A DNA stretch of 8,644 bases from Pseudomonadota bacterium (GTDB taxonomy: Bacteria; Pseudomonadota; Gammaproteobacteria; Burkholderiales; Burkholderiaceae_C): assembly GCA_030918015.1 (NCBI GenBank), contig JAUPTP010000060.1:1-8644 (forward strand). The letters run 5' to 3'. Under the pieces are notes generated by a model. That model made no database searches. It was not told the origin of the DNA and saw only the letters and a list, made by a program, of their open reading frames with translations. Positions 7,439 through 8,644 of this stretch are shown here, piece by piece (within the stretch, counting starts at the first letter, position 1; every line of letters starts with the position of its first letter). Both the position numbers and the translations under genes were made by a program.

Positions 7439-7472
7439 GGTGCAAGGGGGCGCGAGGGGGGGCGGCGCGGAC

Positions 7473-8144
7473 TCAGCGCGAGGTTGCGCGGTCGGGCATC
7501 AGCAGGTGGCGGCCCCAGGCCATCAGGTGCAGGCACTGGCGCTGGCCGCGCTTGGACTGGTAGTTCAGCTCGGTGGCCTGGCGCGCCAGCAGTTCCTGGA
7601 ACTGGCTCAGCAGGCTGTGCGGGGGCAGGTGCAGCCAGGCCTCGGTTTCGCCGCCGTCGCTGCGCAGCTCGGCGCCGGCCCGGCGGGCGATGCGCAGCAT
7701 GGCGGTGTTCTCGCTCAGCGCGTGGATGAACAGCCGGTCGATGCCATGGTTGCGGGCGTGGCGCACCGCGTGATCGAACAGGCGCGCCCCATAGCCGCGT
7801 CCCCGCGCCCGGGCGTCGACCGAGACGGCGAACTCGGCCATGCGCTGCGTGGCGGCGGCGCCGATCTCGTCCAGGTCGGCGCAGGCCAGGTGCGAGACGG
7901 CCAGCAGCTGCAGGCGCCGGTTGAAGATGCCGAACACCTCGTCGCGGCCGAAATCGATCGATGCCGCATAGTGGCGGATGCGTTCGTCGCTGGCCGGGTA
8001 GCCGAAGCGCAGGTAGCGGTCACGCTCTCCCAGCGCCAGCAGGTGGCGCTCGATCCGGGCCCGGTCCGTGGCGCGCAGGCGGCGGATCGGCACCCAGCGC
8101 CACCAGGGCTGGCGTCGGGTCGGAGAGGCGGGCGTGGTGTCCAT
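7473..8144 (-). CDS. GNAT family N-acetyltransferase
   Basis: This is a predicted cytosolic acetyl-CoA-dependent acyltransferase of 223 residues. The N-terminal part (about 18-80) begins with IRRLRATDRARIERHLLAL, a usual GNAT opening. Motif A is AEFAVSVDARARGRGYGARL (103-122) with the acetyl-CoA pyrophosphate loop R114-G-R-G117-Y-G119. Motif B is LFIHALSENTAMLRIARRAG (138-157) with Asn146. About 50 residues after motif B (172-223) form a basic, Gln/Leu-rich tail outside the core fold. The ATG at 8144 is chosen because the conserved fold starts soon after it. The open frame reaches 8441, but that extension is Pro/Arg-rich, lacks GNAT character and overlaps a divergent coding region. There is no Shine-Dalgarno; TATATT ends six bases before the ATG, so a leaderless mRNA is conceivable though no -35 is evident. 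A hairpin terminator follows. The substrate cannot be predicted. Confidence 0.88.
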   Translation of the reverse strand: MDTTPASPTRRQPWWRWVPIRRLRATDRARIERHLLALGERDRYLRFGYPASDERIRHYAASIDFGRDEVFGIFNRRLQLLAVSHLACADLDEIGAAATQRMAEFAVSVDARARGRGYGARLFDHAVRHARNHGIDRLFIHALSENTAMLRIARRAGAELRSDGGETEAWLHLPPHSLLSQFQELLARQATELNYQSKRGQRQCLHLMAWGRHLLMPDRATSR

Positions 8145-8157
8145 GGTGCAAATATAA

Positions 8158-8167
8158 GGGTTAACCC
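8158..8167. repeat. Perfect palindrome in the divergent GNAT / small-gene gap
   Basis: GGGTTAACCC is a perfect 10-bp palindrome in the 41-bp gap between the divergent starts at 8144 and 8186. Next to it is the AT-rich TATATT/AATATA core. Its position suits an operator for either gene, but the element is short and may be chance. Confidence 0.3.
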
Positions 8168-8185
8168 CAGATTGCTGGATTGTCC

Positions 8186-8544
8186 ATGAACAGAGCCCCC
8201 GTGAACGATGTGGCTGCGCAGCAAAAGCAGGTGACTTCATCCGATCCTCAGGATGGCCGTCGGCGGCGCCTGCTGACGAGGGCGGCCGCCGCGGCGGGGC
8301 TGGGGGCTGGATGCGGCCATGGCAGCCCGGTGGCGGCGGTCCCTGGCCGGAGGCCGGAGCCGGCGAGGGCCTGCCCGGCCCGGTGCAGGCACGCCTGGAC
8401 GCGATGGCGATCGTCGCGACATCGCCGCTGGCGCTGCACACGCCGGGCGTGGACGGCGGCTACACCCAGCGCGACGTGCAGGAGCTGGCGCGGGTGTTCG
8501 ATGCGCGGGCGGCCGGCTGGTGTGAGGGGAAAGTCGGCCCCTGA
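8186..8544 (+). pseudogene. Small hypothetical gene with Tat-like signal, apparently frameshifted
   Basis: I do not recognise this gene. From the ATG at 8186 the frame encodes a polar start and then GRRRRLLTRAAAAAGLGAGC (residues 24-43), a twin-arginine-like signal followed by an Ala/Gly hydrophobic stretch. After about 8340-8360 this frame becomes Arg/Trp/Cys-rich and stops looking coding. The frame one base back becomes convincing: G/C third positions, and a C-terminus running from VQARLDAMAIVATSPLALH into QRDVQELARVFDARAAGW and ending at the TGA at 8542-8544. The span is 359 bases, so one lost base would restore a 119-residue protein. Explanations are a true frameshift mutation, a sequencing error in the GC-rich stretch, or a shorter gene starting inside (ATG at 8311 or 8404). 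It diverges from the GNAT gene and converges on ssb. A Tat substrate or small lipoprotein is possible, but the lipobox is imperfect (Gly at -3). Confidence 0.4.
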
Positions 8545-8556
8545 AGGCAGGGGCCG
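8535..8556 (-). terminator. Hairpin between ssb and the small plus-strand gene
   Basis: CGGCCCCTG (8535-8543) and CAGGGGCCG (8548-8556) form a perfect 9-bp stem around AAGG. It lies 21 bp beyond the ssb stop. On the minus strand ACTTTCCCC follows, a short pyrimidine run. The left arm contains the end of the plus-strand small gene (its TGA runs into the loop), so the hairpin may serve both convergent genes. On the plus strand no T-run follows. Confidence 0.5.
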
Positions 8557-8565
8557 GAGCGCCGA

Positions 8566-8589
8566 TCAGAACGGGAATCAGAACGGAAT
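8566..8589. repeat. Tandem 12-bp duplication at the end of ssb
   Basis: ATCAGAACGG occurs at 8565-8574 and again at 8577-8586, a 12-base period. Read on the minus strand, the last codons and stop of ssb (ATT CCG TTC TGA) are followed in frame by TTC CCG TTC TGA. The Pro-Phe-stop end is therefore present twice. Confidence 0.75.
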
Positions 8590-8644
8590 GTCGTCATCCA
8601 TGTCGTCGAAGCCGGAGCCGGACGACTTCGGCGCGGGGGCCGGG
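8578..8644 (-). CDS. ssb: Single-stranded DNA-binding protein SSB, C-terminal end (partial)
   Basis: Only the last 21 codons are in the window; the gene continues past the right edge. They encode a Pro/Ala/Gly/Ser linker followed by GFDDMDDDIPF and TGA (8578-8580). The acidic tip ending in DDDIPF is the hallmark of bacterial SSB. It is the docking site for RecQ, PriA, exonuclease I, DNA polymerase III chi and other partners. The DNA-binding OB fold is outside the window, so only the tail supports the call, but the tail is nearly diagnostic. The gene converges with the small plus-strand gene. A tandem near-copy of the last codons and stop follows directly. Confidence 0.92.
   Translation of the reverse strand, partial: PAPAPKSSGSGFDDMDDDIPF

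Noticed and set aside
8145..8441. A 99-codon N-terminal extension of the GNAT protein
   Set aside because: It is Pro/Arg-rich without fold character and overlaps the better-coding plus-strand gene. The GNAT fold starts right after the ATG at 8144.
1..8644. A mobile element, defence island or new multi-gene system
   Set aside because: I see no transposase, integrase, terminal repeats, toxin-antitoxin pair, CRISPR repeats or marked composition change. Gene content is core-like throughout.

Overview
The window is very GC-rich chromosomal DNA with strong G/C preference at third codon positions. The protein types (PilB/PilC pilus motor pair, HtpG, SrkA-type kinase, an SSB ending in DDDIPF) suggest a betaproteobacterium of the Burkholderiales, probably near Leptothrix/Sphaerotilus/Rubrivivax. 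That placement is inferred from protein character and composition, not from a search. I see no rRNA, tRNA, CRISPR array, insertion sequence, phage gene or recognisable defence system.

Left part (29-3084, minus strand): pilB then pilC, the extension ATPase and inner-membrane platform of the type IV pilus, in transcription order and 77 bp apart. A prepilin peptidase gene (pilD) often follows pilC and may lie beyond the left edge. A 365-bp divergent intergenic region (3085-3449) separates pilB from htpG. It holds a candidate sigma70 promoter for pilB, a good match to a heat-shock (sigma32) promoter for htpG, and a perfect 8-bp inverted repeat just upstream of the latter.

Middle (3450-7259): htpG, the bacterial Hsp90, on the plus strand. 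It converges on srkA (YihE/RdoA-type stress-response kinase, minus strand) with only 21 bp between the stop codons. Upstream of srkA, on the same strand and 48 bp away, lies a membrane-anchored DUF2726 protein. The two may form a small operon.

Right part (7260-8644): a GNAT acetyltransferase (minus strand) is followed by a good hairpin terminator. A short divergent plus-strand gene looks frameshifted: a Tat-like signal peptide in one frame and a well-coded C-terminus in another. The last bases are the 3' end of ssb on the minus strand, with its C-terminal tip, stop codon and a tandem near-copy of both, followed by a hairpin shared with the end of the small plus-strand gene.

Most of the window is ordinary core-genome content. 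The observations most worth checking are the htpG promoter with its upstream element, the apparently frameshifted gene next to ssb, the duplicated ssb terminus, and the divergent DUF2726 protein. I did not find a new multi-gene system.
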